This document shows, piece by piece, positions 36,518-47,805 of a DNA stretch of 64,000 nt. Both the position numbers and the translations under genes were made by a program. The stretch comes from Seohaeicola saemankumensis (GTDB lineage Bacteria > Pseudomonadota > Alphaproteobacteria > Rhodobacterales > Rhodobacteraceae). Numbering within the stretch: the stretch's first letter is position 1; each line of letters opens with the position of its first letter. The notes beneath the pieces are model-generated. The model did not search any database, was not told the DNA's origin, and saw only the letters and a program-made list of their open reading frames with translations. Location: contig NZ_JAINWI010000011.1 in NCBI RefSeq assembly GCF_021021435.1, positions 62,001 through 126,000 on the forward strand, given 5' to 3'.

Positions 36518-36531
36518 TTGACATGGATCAA
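36518..36531. promoter_or_regulatory. FNR/Dnr-type binding site upstream of nsrR
   Basis: TTGACATGGATCAA departs by one base from the FNR/FnrL/Dnr consensus TTGAT-N4-ATCAA. Its centre is about 66 bases upstream of the nsrR start codon, a reasonable activator position. It suggests control by oxygen or nitric oxide. Confidence 0.55.
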
Positions 36532-36597
36532 CCGGCCGCGCGTTTGTTGTATGAAGGATGCGTTTTATCCGAACTCGGCCCGGATCGCGGCCAATGC

Positions 36598-36620
36598 GTC
36601 TTCTTGACATAAATATCCTC
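36598..36620. repeat. copy 3 of the dispersed AAATATCC motif
   Basis: GTCTTCTTGACATAAATATCC followed by TCGGGGG lies in the nsrR-gltX gap. It shares TTCTTG and AAATATCC with the copies at 12053 and 51758. Confidence 0.4.
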
Positions 36621-36689
36621 GGGGGCGTCGAACATCGTTCGGCGCATGGGGGGGGCAGACAGCCCACCTTCCCGATTGGCTGTGAAAAT

Positions 36690-38015
36690 TCAGCCCTTGG
36701 CGCGGATGACTTGTAACAACGGCATCAGCGCGCCCATATCCGGCCCGTGCGCCTGACCTGTCAGGGCCAGCCGCAGCGGCATGAACAACCCCTTACCCTT
36801 GCGGCCTGTCGCCTCTTTCACCGCGGCGGTCCAAAGGCTCCACGTCGTTGCATCAAAGGGCCGCGCGGGCAGCAGTGCCATCGCCTCGGCGATAAAGGCG
36901 CGGTCCTCATCGGCGATCACAGGGGCTGCCCCGTCGCGGCATAGCGTCCACCAGCCCGCAAGATCGGCGCGGGTCGTGATATTGTCACGCGTCACATCCC
37001 AGAACTGCGCGGCCAGATCATCCGGCACACCCAGCGCTGCTACATCGGCGGAAACAGCATCCAGCGACAATGATTGCAGGTGTCTTGCGGTCAGCGGGAA
37101 CAGATCCTGCTCGTCGAACTTGGTCGGTGCCGCGCCGAAGCGGGTGATGTCGAAGCCTTCGATCAACTCGTCCATGCTGGCGCGCAATTCAACCGGATCG
37201 GACGATCCCAACCGCGCCATCAGGGACAGAAGCGCCATCGGCTCGATCCCTTGTGCGCGCAGATCCTTGATCGACAGCGCGCCCAGACGTTTTGACAGTG
37301 CCTCGCCCTGCGGACCGGTCAGCAAGGAATGATGCGCGAAAGACGGCACAGCACCGCCCAGCGCCTGAATGATCTGGATTTGCGTCGCCGTGTTGGTCAC
37401 ATGATCGGACCCGCGCACGATATGGGTTACGCCCATATCCGTGTCGTCCACCACCGAGGCCAGTGTATAGAGCACCTGGCCGTCCGCGCGGATCAGCACC
37501 GGATCGGACACCGAGGCCGCATCAATCGAGATATCGCCAAGGATGCCATCGGCCCATTCGATCCGTTCCTGATCCAGCTTGAAGCGCCAATAGCCCTCGC
37601 GCCCTTCGGCACGGAACGCCGCCTTCTGGTCATCCGTCAGACCCAGATGCGCGCGGTCATAGACTGGCGGGCGGCCCATGTTAAGCTGTTTCTTGCGCTT
37701 GAGGTCCAACTCGGTCGGGGTCTCGAACACCTCGTAGAAACGCCCCATCGCGCGCAATTGGTCAGCCGCCTCGGCATAGCGGTCAAGGCGCAGGGACTGC
37801 CGCTCGACACGGTCCCATTCCAGCCCAAGCCATTCCAGATCACGCTTGAGCTGCTCGACATATTCCTCTTTCGAGCGTTCCTGATCGGTGTCGTCGATCC
37901 GCAGGATGAACGTACCGCCGGTCTTGCGGGCGATCAGGTAGTTCATCAGCGCGGTACGAAGGTTGCCCACGTGGATATATCCTGTGGGCGACGGGGCGAA
38001 ACGGGTGGTGGTCAT
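36690..38015 (-). CDS. gltX: glutamyl-tRNA synthetase
   Basis: The 441-residue class I synthetase attaches glutamate to tRNA-Glu (and possibly tRNA-Gln in organisms using the amidotransferase route). HIGH-type motif PSPTGYIHVGNLR and KMSKS-type loop ALSKRLG are present. Length suits the shorter of the two GltX types found in alphaproteobacteria. ATG 38015 follows AGGAG by nine bases; the frame extends far upstream but without similarity. A second gltX may exist outside the window. Confidence 0.95.
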   Translation of the reverse strand: MTTTRFAPSPTGYIHVGNLRTALMNYLIARKTGGTFILRIDDTDQERSKEEYVEQLKRDLEWLGLEWDRVERQSLRLDRYAEAADQLRAMGRFYEVFETPTELDLKRKKQLNMGRPPVYDRAHLGLTDDQKAAFRAEGREGYWRFKLDQERIEWADGILGDISIDAASVSDPVLIRADGQVLYTLASVVDDTDMGVTHIVRGSDHVTNTATQIQIIQALGGAVPSFAHHSLLTGPQGEALSKRLGALSIKDLRAQGIEPMALLSLMARLGSSDPVELRASMDELIEGFDITRFGAAPTKFDEQDLFPLTARHLQSLSLDAVSADVAALGVPDDLAAQFWDVTRDNITTRADLAGWWTLCRDGAAPVIADEDRAFIAEAMALLPARPFDATTWSLWTAAVKEATGRKGKGLFMPLRLALTGQAHGPDMGALMPLLQVIRAKG

Positions 38016-38208
38016 GGGGGCATCTCCTGTTGGATCGTCCTGTGTCACAGGCGCAGGCATTTGTCCAGAAATCGCCTGCGCCATCCATGCCAGGCGCGGG
38101 TTTCGGGCGGCCTCCGCATTCAGGCACATCACTTGAGCGCGAGCGCACAACCCTTGGCAGATCACTGTGCTATGTTGCAGGAAACTGCCACATCGAGAGG
38201 AGGCCATG

Positions 38209-39138
38209 ATGAGCCAGATGAAAATGTCCCGCCGTTCCGTTCTGTCCACTGCCGCAGCTTTGCCGCTGGCGGGCATGGCCGCTACGCAGGCCAGCGCTGC
38301 TGCACCGCTTGTCGGCCCCGCCCGCGCACCATTCAACCGGATCAAGCTGGGTGGCTTTGATGTCACCTCTCTGCTGGCAGGCACACGCACCGTGCCCGAT
38401 CCGAACACGATTTTCGGCCTGAACGCCACGCCAGAAGAATTCGCCGCAGCCTCCGAGGCGGCGATGATACCCACAGACAAGTCGCAGTTCTTCTTCACCC
38501 CCACGGTGGTGAACACAGGATCCGAGTTGGTCCTGTTCGATACCGGCCTGAACGGTGAAGGCATCACCGCTGCACTGGCCGCGGCGGGCTATGCGCCGGA
38601 CCAGATCGACGTCGTCGTTCTGACCCACATGCATGGCGATCACATCGGCGGATTGATGACCGATGGCGCGGCCACTTTCCCCAATGCGCGCTACGTCACC
38701 GGATCGACGGAATTCGACCATTGGAACGGCACCGACAACGAAGGCTTCATCAACAATGTCCGTCCCATGGCGGAACAGATGGAGATGATCGGGGACGGCG
38801 GCAGCGTCGCTTCGGGCATCACTGGCATGGCGGCCTTTGGCCATACGCCCGGCCATATGACCTATATGTTTGAAAGCGAGGGCCAGCAGCTTGTGCTGGG
38901 GGCCGATTTCGCCAACCACTATGTCTGGTCGCTGGCCCATCCCGATTGGGAGGTGCGTTTCGATATGGACAAGGAAGCCGCCGCCGTGACCCGTCGCAGC
39001 ATTCTGGACATGCTTGCAGCCGACCGTATTCCTTTTATCGGCTACCATATGCCCTTCCCGGCGCTGGGTTTCGTCGAGACCCGCGATGCGGGTTTCCACT
39101 ATGTCCCCGCAAGCTACCAGTTCGTGATGGACAGCTGA
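38209..39138 (+). CDS. Tat-exported metallo-beta-lactamase-fold hydrolase
   Basis: A 309-residue protein. The N-terminus SRRSVLSTAAALPLAGMAATQASA (Tat signal, split here) directs it to the periplasm. The MBL-fold motif THMHGDHIGG gives the zinc-binding HxHxDH pattern; later ligands lie in FGHTPGHMTY and LGADFANHY. It resembles the quorum-quencher/lactonase-like branch of MBL hydrolases, but the substrate is unknown. AGGAGG six bases before ATG 38209 sets the start; an adjacent ATG at 38206 is possible. A terminator follows. Confidence 0.9.
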   Translation: MSQMKMSRRSVLSTAAALPLAGMAATQASAAAPLVGPARAPFNRIKLGGFDVTSLLAGTRTVPDPNTIFGLNATPEEFAAASEAAMIPTDKSQFFFTPTVVNTGSELVLFDTGLNGEGITAALAAAGYAPDQIDVVVLTHMHGDHIGGLMTDGAATFPNARYVTGSTEFDHWNGTDNEGFINNVRPMAEQMEMIGDGGSVASGITGMAAFGHTPGHMTYMFESEGQQLVLGADFANHYVWSLAHPDWEVRFDMDKEAAAVTRRSILDMLAADRIPFIGYHMPFPALGFVETRDAGFHYVPASYQFVMDS

Positions 39139-39175
39139 CCCAGAGTTCCCAAGACGCAACAGCTGTCTGAAGAGG

Positions 39176-39210
39176 CGCGCCACCCTCCCTCGGGGGTGGC
39201 GCGTTATTTT
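39176..39210. terminator. Rho-independent terminator
   Basis: CGCGCCACCC pairs with GGGTGGCGCG, followed by TTATTTT. It terminates the MBL-fold gene and lies just before the convergent phnM. Confidence 0.8.
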
Positions 39211-39222
39211 CCGGTTTGCGGC

Positions 39223-40368
39223 CTAGATCGCCGCAACAAAACGCGCGGCCACGGCACCTGCCATATAGGTGATGCGCCCGCCCGCAATCGTGGCCCCGAG
39301 CGCGCCCGACTGGTCCAACACCACCAGATCGGCCCGCAAATCGGGCACCAGACGCCCACGGTCCGCCAATCCCAACAGGCGCGCAGGCCCTGACGAGACC
39401 AGGTTCCACGCAGAGGGCAGTCCGATCCTGTCGGCCATCATCATCGCCGCCAGACGCGGCGCGGGATAGTAGTAATCCGAGGCCAGCGCATCGCATAATC
39501 CCGCCTCGACCAGTTCCTGCGCCGAGACATTGCCGGAATGCGACCCGCCCCGCATCACATTGGGTGCACCCATAATGACTCCGTCGCCACCGGCCCGCGC
39601 CTCGGCTGCGGCCACTCGGGTTTCGGGAAACTCCGACAGATGCACACCCCGCGCGCGCCATACCGCGCGCCCCTCGGCTGTGGTGTCGTCATGGCTGCCA
39701 AGGATCACACCCTGCGCGGCCAGACGCGCGGCCATAAGGTCAAGTTCTAGTGGCACCCTGTCGGCGAGCGCGTGCAGGCGCTGCATCAGCGCCAGATAGA
39801 CCTCGGGGTTGCGACCGCTTTTCAGTGCCTGTCCGGTCAGGCGCGGCGGGCGTTTGCCGGCTGCCAAAGCCGCATGGGGCAGATGGTCGTTGAACACAAC
39901 ATGGCCCAGTCCGTAGCGCTGCACCGTGGCGGCGATGGCGTCAAACTCCTCGAAACAATGGGTCTCGACTCGTAATTGCGCGCGCATATCAGTGCCAAGA
40001 CCGCGATACCCGTCCAGCGCCTCCAGAAACCGCAGCGCGAAATCGGCCCCGCGCATCCCGCCTTCCCAGCTCCAGAATTGGGCCAGCATCGCGGTGGTGA
40101 TTCCGTTGGCGGCCAGCTCCGCCTCGGTCGAGGCCAGCCCGTGCCCCAGATCGCGCATCGCCCCGCGCCGCGGTGCCAGATGCCGCTCGAACCCGTCGCC
40201 GTGCATATCGACGATTCCGGGCAGGATCCGGAAACCTGTCAGATCAACCCTGTTTGGCTGGTCCGCAACAACAATCCGCCCCCCCGTCAATGACAGCGGC
40301 GCGATTTCCAGACCATCGGGGCGCAAAACTTCGGCCCCAGTCATGGTCAGCGACAGGGAACCCGTCAC
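39223..40368 (-). CDS. phnM: alpha-D-ribose 1-methylphosphonate 5-triphosphate diphosphatase-like amidohydrolase
   Basis: A 381-residue PhnM-type metal-dependent hydrolase: [16 protein letters not shown] (metal motif), [25 protein letters not shown] and [12 protein letters not shown]. In the C-P lyase pathway PhnM removes pyrophosphate from the ribose methylphosphonate triphosphate. No other phn genes are near. The likely start is GTG 40368, overlapping the lipase stop as GTGA; ATG 40344 is the alternative. Confidence 0.9.
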   Translation of the reverse strand: MTGSLSLTMTGAEVLRPDGLEIAPLSLTGGRIVVADQPNRVDLTGFRILPGIVDMHGDGFERHLAPRRGAMRDLGHGLASTEAELAANGITTAMLAQFWSWEGGMRGADFALRFLEALDGYRGLGTDMRAQLRVETHCFEEFDAIAATVQRYGLGHVVFNDHLPHAALAAGKRPPRLTGQALKSGRNPEVYLALMQRLHALADRVPLELDLMAARLAAQGVILGSHDDTTAEGRAVWRARGVHLSEFPETRVAAAEARAGGDGVIMGAPNVMRGGSHSGNVSAQELVEAGLCDALASDYYYPAPRLAAMMMADRIGLPSAWNLVSSGPARLLGLADRGRLVPDLRADLVVLDQSGALGATIAGGRITYMAGAVAARFVAAI

Positions 40369-41153
40369 TCGAGCACCGGAAATTCGGTCACCGGCAGATC
40401 CATGATCGCAGCTCCCCAGGTGATTGACGGATCAAAGGCACCCGTTTCCAGAAACCGTTCGACCTGCGCAATCACCAGCGGGTTGTTCATCATGAAAGTA
40501 TGGGTGACATGCAGCACGATATGATCGGACATACCGTCAACTTTGGTCGACTCCACAGATACTTTGCCATCATCCGCACCGTCGATCATGGTCGAGAAGA
40601 CAGGATTCAGCGACCTGTCCCCTGCAATCACCCCCAGTTCGAAATCGACAGGCGGAAGGCGGGCAGGCACACCACCTTCGCCGGTCCGCAACTGTTGACC
40701 CGCAGGCCCGTTCCACCAGTCAAACGCCTCGATATCACCCAAGACATCCACAATCTCCGACCCTGCATTCGGTGGCGCCAGCATCACGACACGCCCCAGT
40801 TTTGCAGGACGGTTTCCGGCCAGCCAGAAGCGGGTCAGGATACCTCCCATGGAATGGGTCACGATATGCGTTGTCCGCTCGTCGCAATCCGCAATCGCGC
40901 GCGGCAGCACTGTTCGGGCCAGATTGCCGATCGTTTCCTCGGTCGAGGGATAGCCGGGGTTCACAACCTTGTAGCCATCAGCCGCCAACACTTGCGCCAT
41001 CAAAAGGAACGAGGATTCTGTCCGCGCCAGACCATGCAACAGCACCACGCAGTCTGCATCGTCCGGCAGGGCAGGTTCACCGGACAGACCACAGGCCGCA
41101 CTGAAGAGAGCCAGAAAAGAACCCGTGACATATCTAAGAGCGCGATGTTTCAT
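40365..41153 (-). CDS. alpha/beta hydrolase, lipase-like, exported
   Basis: A 262-residue hydrolase with a signal peptide ([21 protein letters not shown]) whose Cys could make it a lipoprotein, though the lipobox (SAAC) is imperfect. [15 protein letters not shown] is the oxyanion-loop strand and HSMGG holds the nucleophile Ser; the His lies near [10 protein letters not shown]. It is similar to small lipases/PGAP1-like esterases. ATG 41153 starts the signal peptide. It overlaps the phnM start by four bases. Confidence 0.87.
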   Translation of the reverse strand: MKHRALRYVTGSFLALFSAACGLSGEPALPDDADCVVLLHGLARTESSFLLMAQVLAADGYKVVNPGYPSTEETIGNLARTVLPRAIADCDERTTHIVTHSMGGILTRFWLAGNRPAKLGRVVMLAPPNAGSEIVDVLGDIEAFDWWNGPAGQQLRTGEGGVPARLPPVDFELGVIAGDRSLNPVFSTMIDGADDGKVSVESTKVDGMSDHIVLHVTHTFMMNNPLVIAQVERFLETGAFDPSITWGAAIMDLPVTEFPVLE

Positions 41154-41216
41154 GCCTGACAGATAGTCACCTTTGCGCATGCGCAAAAGCCCAATAAATC
41201 CCCGACCATCCGAGGA

Positions 41217-41663
41217 ATGATGCCCCAGCCAAGACTTGCCACCCGCGCGGTGATCCTGCACGACAACCGCCTGTTGCTGGTGAATGCCTATCGCGATCCC
41301 GGATCCGATTTGTGGTGCGCCCCCGGCGGCGGTGTCGATGCAGGCCAATCCCTACCCCACAACCTGATCCGCGAAGTGCATGAGGAAACAGGCCTGACCA
41401 TCCGTGTCGGCCCGCCCTGTCTGGTTAACGAGTTCCACGACCCCGAACGCGGTTTCCATCAGGTCGAGGTTTTTTTCCGTTGCAGCATCATCGCAGGCAC
41501 GCTGACGGATGACTGGTCCGATCCCGAAGGCATCGTGACCCGCCGCCGCTTCGTCACACAAGCCGAGGCGCGCGCAATGCGCCTCAAACCCGACAGACTG
41601 CCCGATGTCGCGTGGCAAAGGGGGTTCGGCTACGATCCGCTTGAACTGATCCTGCACCTCTGA
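41217..41663 (+). CDS. Nudix hydrolase
   Basis: A 148-residue Nudix-fold protein. The Nudix box reads [24 protein letters not shown] (split here: GGVDAGQS, then [15 protein letters not shown]). The position normally Glu after GxxxxxE is Gln, while the catalytic REVHEE helix is intact, so activity is likely but metal binding may differ. Substrate unknown. The last 34 bases overlap the 3' end of the convergent DMT-permease gene. Confidence 0.9.
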   Translation: MMPQPRLATRAVILHDNRLLLVNAYRDPGSDLWCAPGGGVDAGQSLPHNLIREVHEETGLTIRVGPPCLVNEFHDPERGFHQVEVFFRCSIIAGTLTDDWSDPEGIVTRRRFVTQAEARAMRLKPDRLPDVAWQRGFGYDPLELILHL

Positions 41664-42481
41664 GGCGGCAGCGCCGCCAGCAAAACGCCGCCCAGCACCA
41701 GAGCCGAAGCCATGATGAAACGCAGGCTGATCACCTCGCCCAGCAGCATCAATCCTGCCAACGCCGCGATGACCGGCACGCAAAGCTGTGCCACAGCGGC
41801 GCGCGACGATCCAAGCTGCGGCAGAACAGCATACCACAACGCATAGCCGCATCCCGACGTCACCGTGCCCGAGATCACGGCCAGCCCTGCTCCTGACAGC
41901 GTGACCCCGTCAGGCAGAACCGCCAGCAGACCCAGTCCCAAAGGGGCTGCAAAAACAAAATTGCCAGCCGTAGCCCGCAAGGGATCGGTCGCCCCGCGCC
42001 CCAGCAACGAATAGACGCCCCAGCCGAAAGCGGCAGCCGCCATCAAAATTGCCCCCAACGGATCAGGCGCCACGCCACCCGCAGGCCATAGCAGCCAGAC
42101 CAGCCCGCCAAAGGCCAGCGCAGCGCCTGCCCAGCGCCTCGGTGGCACGACCTCTCGCAGGATCAGGGCCCCTGCAAACATGGTGATCTGCACACCGCCG
42201 AACAGGATCAGCGCGCCGACACCCGCAGGCAAGGTGACATAGGCAAACGAAAACCCCAGTACATAAAGCGCCAGACTGGCCGCTCCCCAAGGTTGCCAAA
42301 TCGGGCGCGGCCCGCCGCCGCGCAACACAACCAGCGCCCAAAGGCAGAACGCCCCCGCAACAAGCCGGATCGCGGCAAAGGCGGCAGGTCCGGTCGTGCC
42401 ATCCTCCAGCGCCATCCGGTTCAGGATGGAATTGGCGGCAAAGGCCAGCATAGTGAGGGCGGTCAGAAGAAACAGGCGCAT
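41630..42481 (-). CDS. EamA/DMT-family permease
   Basis: A 283-residue membrane protein with ten hydrophobic segments in two EamA repeats (FAANSILNRMAL; GWGVYSLLGRG), typical of drug/metabolite transporters that export amino acids or nucleotides. Substrate unknown. The start at 42481 is the first ATG and the first helix follows at once. It converges with and overlaps the Nudix gene by 34 bases. Confidence 0.92.
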   Translation of the reverse strand: MRLFLLTALTMLAFAANSILNRMALEDGTTGPAAFAAIRLVAGAFCLWALVVLRGGGPRPIWQPWGAASLALYVLGFSFAYVTLPAGVGALILFGGVQITMFAGALILREVVPPRRWAGAALAFGGLVWLLWPAGGVAPDPLGAILMAAAAFGWGVYSLLGRGATDPLRATAGNFVFAAPLGLGLLAVLPDGVTLSGAGLAVISGTVTSGCGYALWYAVLPQLGSSRAAVAQLCVPVIAALAGLMLLGEVISLRFIMASALVLGGVLLAALPPQRCRISSSGS

Positions 42482-42614
42482 CTGCTACCGCTAGCGCAAT
42501 TGCCCGCCAGACAGAATAGCCCATCTGCAAAACCCGCAGCCGCAACGCTTGATCCACGTGGTCGCGGCAGTCTAGGCTGTTCTGACAGGCGCAATGCCCG
42601 CGAGGATAAACCCA

Positions 42615-43631
42615 ATGCCCATGGTCCGCGTCAGACGCCGATCCCGTCTCCGCAAATACGGGCCTCCACTGTTGCTGGCCCTGATCGTCCTGATCCTGCT
42701 CTACATTGTCAGCGCCTCGCTGGGCTTGCACCGGATTGCCAGCCAGTATCTGACAGTCGGCGCGCTGTCGCAAATGCAGGAGGGTGCCGCCAGACCGAGC
42801 GATCCCTTGCGCCTTGGCTATCGCGGCGATCCACAGACGGCCTTCGGCCTGCCCTTCGAGACAGTGGCGATCCAGACCGAACTTGGCCCCGCCGAGGCGT
42901 GGCTGGTGCCAGAACCCTTCCGTCCCGCAGCACCCGAGCCGCATCTGGCCGCGATCTATGTGCACGGCATCGACGGCGCGCGCGAGGATGGCTACCGCTA
43001 TCTGCCGCTGTTGCAGGAGGCGGGGTTGCCGCTTCTGCTGGTCAGCTACCGCAATGACGACAACGCCCCCGCCACCGAGGACGAACGCTACGGCTTTGGC
43101 CTGACCGAATGGCGCGACCTGGAGGCGGCGGTGCTGACGCTGCGCGATCGCGGCTATGGCGAGGTGATGGTCATCGCCGATTCGATGGGTGGGGCCATTC
43201 TGGGCCAGTTCATGTCGCGCAGCCCCGAGGCCGCGCGCGTCAGTTCTATCGCGCTTGATTCCCCCGCATTGGAATTCAGGGCCATTCTGGAACATCTTGC
43301 CCGCAACATGGGACTGCCGCTACCAGGCATGGTAGCCGGCACAACGCAGGCTCTGCTGTGGTTCACGCATCCCGCAAACCTGCGCGAGGCCAACGTGACC
43401 GGACGTTTTGCGGGCTTCTACGGGCCGATGTTCGTGGCACATGGCCAGCAGGACCGCGTGGTTCCGGTCTGGACAAGCCAGACCCTGATCGACCTGCGCG
43501 CCGCCTCGGATACAGGCGTGCTGACCGTTCCGCATCTGACAGGCGCCGACCATCTGCAATCGCACGCAGAAGACCCCGCCGCCTATGACGCTGCGTTCAG
43601 GGAGTTTCTGGGGCTGACGCGGTTACCGTGA
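42615..43631 (+). CDS. membrane-anchored alpha/beta hydrolase
   Basis: A 338-residue protein. A basic N-terminus (MPMVRVRRRSRLRKYG) and one membrane helix (PLLLALIVLILLYIVSAS) suggest a signal anchor with the catalytic domain outside. The hydrolase domain has IYVHGIDGARE, IADSMGGAILG (Ser in ADSMG rather than GxSxG) and VAHGQQDRVVP with GADHLQSH for the catalytic Asp/His. Substrate unknown. ATG 42615 is chosen because GAGGA lies ahead; ATG 42594 is in frame. Confidence 0.85.
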   Translation: MPMVRVRRRSRLRKYGPPLLLALIVLILLYIVSASLGLHRIASQYLTVGALSQMQEGAARPSDPLRLGYRGDPQTAFGLPFETVAIQTELGPAEAWLVPEPFRPAAPEPHLAAIYVHGIDGAREDGYRYLPLLQEAGLPLLLVSYRNDDNAPATEDERYGFGLTEWRDLEAAVLTLRDRGYGEVMVIADSMGGAILGQFMSRSPEAARVSSIALDSPALEFRAILEHLARNMGLPLPGMVAGTTQALLWFTHPANLREANVTGRFAGFYGPMFVAHGQQDRVVPVWTSQTLIDLRAASDTGVLTVPHLTGADHLQSHAEDPAAYDAAFREFLGLTRLP

Positions 43632-43741
43632 TCGACGTGGCAGATGGTCGCCAAGCCGCGCAGCGTCGGGCCGAGATGCGGCAATGCACGGCAGCCGTTG
43701 GCCTTGTTCAGCGCGGACGCGTTCTTTGGCACACCAATGCA

Positions 43742-43768
43742 AAAGAGCCCGCCGATGGCGGGCCCTTT
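43742..43768 (-). terminator. groESL terminator
   Basis: On the minus strand GGGCCCGCC and GGCGGGCTC pair around ATC, followed by TTTT. It lies just after the groEL stop (43791). Confidence 0.85.
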
Positions 43769-43790
43769 CCGGTTTTCTGCGGGGGGCAGA

Positions 43791-45458
<1,668 letters not shown>

Positions 45459-45479
45459 TCAGAATGTCAGGGATGACGA

Positions 45480-45767
45480 TCAGGCAATAATGCCCATGAT
45501 GTCGGATTCTTTCATGATCAGCAGTTCTTCACCATCAAGGGTGACTTCGGTGCCGGACCATTTGCCAAACAGGACTTTGTCGCCTGCTTTGACATCCATT
45601 GCGATGCGGTCGCCATCTTCGTCCTTGGCGCCGGCACCAACGGAGACAACGATGCCTTCCGCGGGTTTTTCTTTTGCGCTTTCGGGGATGATCAGACCAC
45701 CCTTGGTCTTTTCGTCGCTTTCCACGCGGCGGACCAGCACGCGGTCATGAAGCGGTGTAAATGCCAT
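45480..45767 (-). CDS. groES: co-chaperonin GroES
   Basis: The 95-residue GroES caps the GroEL chamber. [14 protein letters not shown], the mobile loop [17 protein letters not shown], and [11 protein letters not shown] are typical. AGGAG sits upstream of ATG 45767. The CIRCE operator lies 49 bases upstream. Confidence 0.99.
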   Translation of the reverse strand: MAFTPLHDRVLVRRVESDEKTKGGLIIPESAKEKPAEGIVVSVGAGAKDEDGDRIAMDVKAGDKVLFGKWSGTEVTLDGEELLIMKESDIMGIIA

Positions 45768-45815
45768 CTCTGAGGCTCCTTGGCTCAAAGTTTCTCTTGA
45801 ACCCCGTTCGGGGTA

Positions 45816-45842
45816 TTAGCACTCAACCTCGTCGAGTGCTAA
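45816..45842. promoter_or_regulatory. CIRCE operator (HrcA site)
   Basis: TTAGCACTC-N9-GAGTGCTAA, a perfect CIRCE inverted repeat, in the groES leader. HrcA represses groESL here until heat shock. Confidence 0.98.
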
Positions 45843-45917
45843 CGACGCATAGCTAGGGAAGCGGTCGCTAGCTGTCAACAGCCGAGTTCGGAAAAATCTG
45901 CACGTTTTGACACGCAG

Positions 45918-46562
45918 TCAGCGCAATGCATCCTGACCCTGTTCCGTCAGCGCATAGACGCCCGTCGCAACCCGGACGAACCAGCCATAATGGTTGTCCG
46001 CCATGATCCTTGTGGCCACTGTGACGCCCGTAGCCGCCGCCACATCGCGCCCGCGGCTGGGGCCATCCTGCGCCAGAGCCGCCGCGCAGCGCAGCGCGTC
46101 TTGCCTGTATCCTGTCATCAGCCCCTGCCTGACCGATCCGCCGCGATTTGGATCACCTTCCAGACGCTGGAATTCACGCAGCAAGGTCGCTTTGCGCTTG
46201 CGCTGTTTGCGCGGCCGGAAGGGGCCGGGATCGGCATGGGCCACAACCAACCCGTCACTTTCGCGCACGCTCAACACGCCAAGCCCCAGCCTGCGGCACA
46301 GCCCGACATTCGCGGCCATGGCCCGCGCCGCGACCTTGCCCTTACGGTAGGGCACCGCGACATAGACAACATCGGTGACCGCCTGCCGTGCAATCGCCTG
46401 ATGCAAGAGTGCCAGAGAGAAGCCGGTTTTCAACTCGACCACCACAGGATCATCCGCCCCGCGGCAGGCCAGAACATCGACAGCGCCGACCTCGCCCTTG
46501 ACGGTATAGCCCTGCGCCTCAAGAAACGCCTTCACGGGCGCGTATAAATCGCTTTCCTGCAC
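45918..46562 (-). CDS. DUF2161 protein, predicted PD-(D/E)xK nuclease fold
   Basis: A 214-residue protein with DUF2161 features. LYAPVKAFLEAQGYTVKGEV and the nuclease-like motif AVDVLACRG...VVVELKTGF (D...ExK) occupy the N-terminal part, then a basic stretch (RPRKQRKRKATLL) and a C-terminal winged-helix-like part. It may be a DNA repair or restriction-type nuclease, unproven. It is upstream of groESL on the same strand but separated by the CIRCE promoter region. Confidence 0.85.
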   Translation of the reverse strand: MQESDLYAPVKAFLEAQGYTVKGEVGAVDVLACRGADDPVVVELKTGFSLALLHQAIARQAVTDVVYVAVPYRKGKVAARAMAANVGLCRRLGLGVLSVRESDGLVVAHADPGPFRPRKQRKRKATLLREFQRLEGDPNRGGSVRQGLMTGYRQDALRCAAALAQDGPSRGRDVAAATGVTVATRIMADNHYGWFVRVATGVYALTEQGQDALR

Positions 46563-46727
46563 CGGCTTGCCTGTCCCGCCCTCATCTGTGGCAAACTATT
46601 CCGCAAGCGACAGCGATTGTCCAACCCGTGGCCACGATTGCCATGCTGTCTTGCGGCATAGACTGGTGACAATCGCGCAGCACCTGCATATAAACCGCGC
46701 AATTCCATCCGATACAGGACTACTCAA

Positions 46728-47648
46728 ATGACCATTCAGGTTTTCGGCCACAAATCCCCTGACACCGATTCCACCGGATCGCCCCTGATCTGGGCGTGGT
46801 ATCTGACCGAGGTAAAAGGCACCCCCGCCGAAGCAAAGCTGCTGGGCGAGCCAAATACCGAAGCCGCCTTCATGCTGACGCGCTGGGACTTGCCCAAACC
46901 ACAGATCATTTCGGGCATCGAGGCCGGTGCCCCTGTCGTGATCGTGGACACCAACAACCCTGCCGAACTGCCCGCAGGTATCAACGACGCCGATATCATC
47001 GGCATCATCGACCATCACAAACTGGTGGGCGGGCTGGAAACCAAAGGGCCGATCGACATCCGAATCGAGCCTTTGGCCTGCACCGCGACGATCATGTACA
47101 AAATGATCGGCAAGGATATGGCCCGCGCGCCGAAAGCCATCAAGGGGGCGATGCTGTCCTGCATCCTGTCCGATACGCTGGAATTCCGCAGCCCGACCAC
47201 CACGCAGGAAGACAAGTCGATTGCATGGGATCTGGCCCAGGAACTGGGCGTCGAGATTTCCGCCTATGCTGCCGAAATGTTCGCCGCAAAATCCGATGTG
47301 TCGGCCTTCTCGGACGCCGAATTGCTGCGCATGGACAGCAAGGAATACAGCGTGGCGGGCAAGGAATTGCGTGTCTCCGTGCTGGAAACCACCTCGCCCA
47401 AGATGATCCTTGACCGCAAGGATAGCTTGATGGCCGCAATGGAAAGTGTCGCGCAAGAGGACGGTGCCGATCAGGTGCTACTCTTCGTCGTCGACATCCT
47501 GAACGAGGAAGCAACCCTGCTGGTGCCCAACGATCTGGTCAAGGCACTGGCGGAAGCCTCGTTCGGCGTCAAGGTCACGGGCGACACCGTGGTTCTGCCC
47601 GGAGTGATGAGTCGCAAGAAACAGATCATTCCTGTGCTGACCCTCTGA
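46728..47648 (+). CDS. ppaC: manganese-dependent inorganic pyrophosphatase (family II)
   Basis: A 306-residue DHH-family pyrophosphatase, which hydrolyses PPi to drive biosynthesis. GHKSPDTDST (His8, Asp12, Asp14), VDTNNP and IIDHHK provide the metal ligands, and the DHHA2 domain ends with MSRKKQIIPVL. Family II enzymes are patchily distributed in alphaproteobacteria; most use the unrelated family I enzyme. Confidence 0.96.
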   Translation: MTIQVFGHKSPDTDSTGSPLIWAWYLTEVKGTPAEAKLLGEPNTEAAFMLTRWDLPKPQIISGIEAGAPVVIVDTNNPAELPAGINDADIIGIIDHHKLVGGLETKGPIDIRIEPLACTATIMYKMIGKDMARAPKAIKGAMLSCILSDTLEFRSPTTTQEDKSIAWDLAQELGVEISAYAAEMFAAKSDVSAFSDAELLRMDSKEYSVAGKELRVSVLETTSPKMILDRKDSLMAAMESVAQEDGADQVLLFVVDILNEEATLLVPNDLVKALAEASFGVKVTGDTVVLPGVMSRKKQIIPVLTL

Positions 47649-47655
47649 TACAAAG

Positions 47656-47697
47656 GGTGGACCGGCCCTGCACTCGCAGGGGTGTTCCGTCCACCCA
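47656..47697. repeat. nested hairpin after ppaC
   Basis: GGGTGGAC pairs with GTCCACCC as an outer 8-bp stem, enclosing CCCTGC-ACTC-GCAGGG. It starts eight bases after the ppaC stop codon. No T-run follows, so termination may need Rho. Confidence 0.6.
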
Positions 47698-47805
47698 GAC
47701 GGGCCGCAGTCATGCGCTGATCACGGCCGAAGGGGCGGCATCCTGTCATATCTCTGATATACGTCGCTGCAAGAAGGGGTATTCCCCCAGACCGAAAGGC
47801 CCGCC

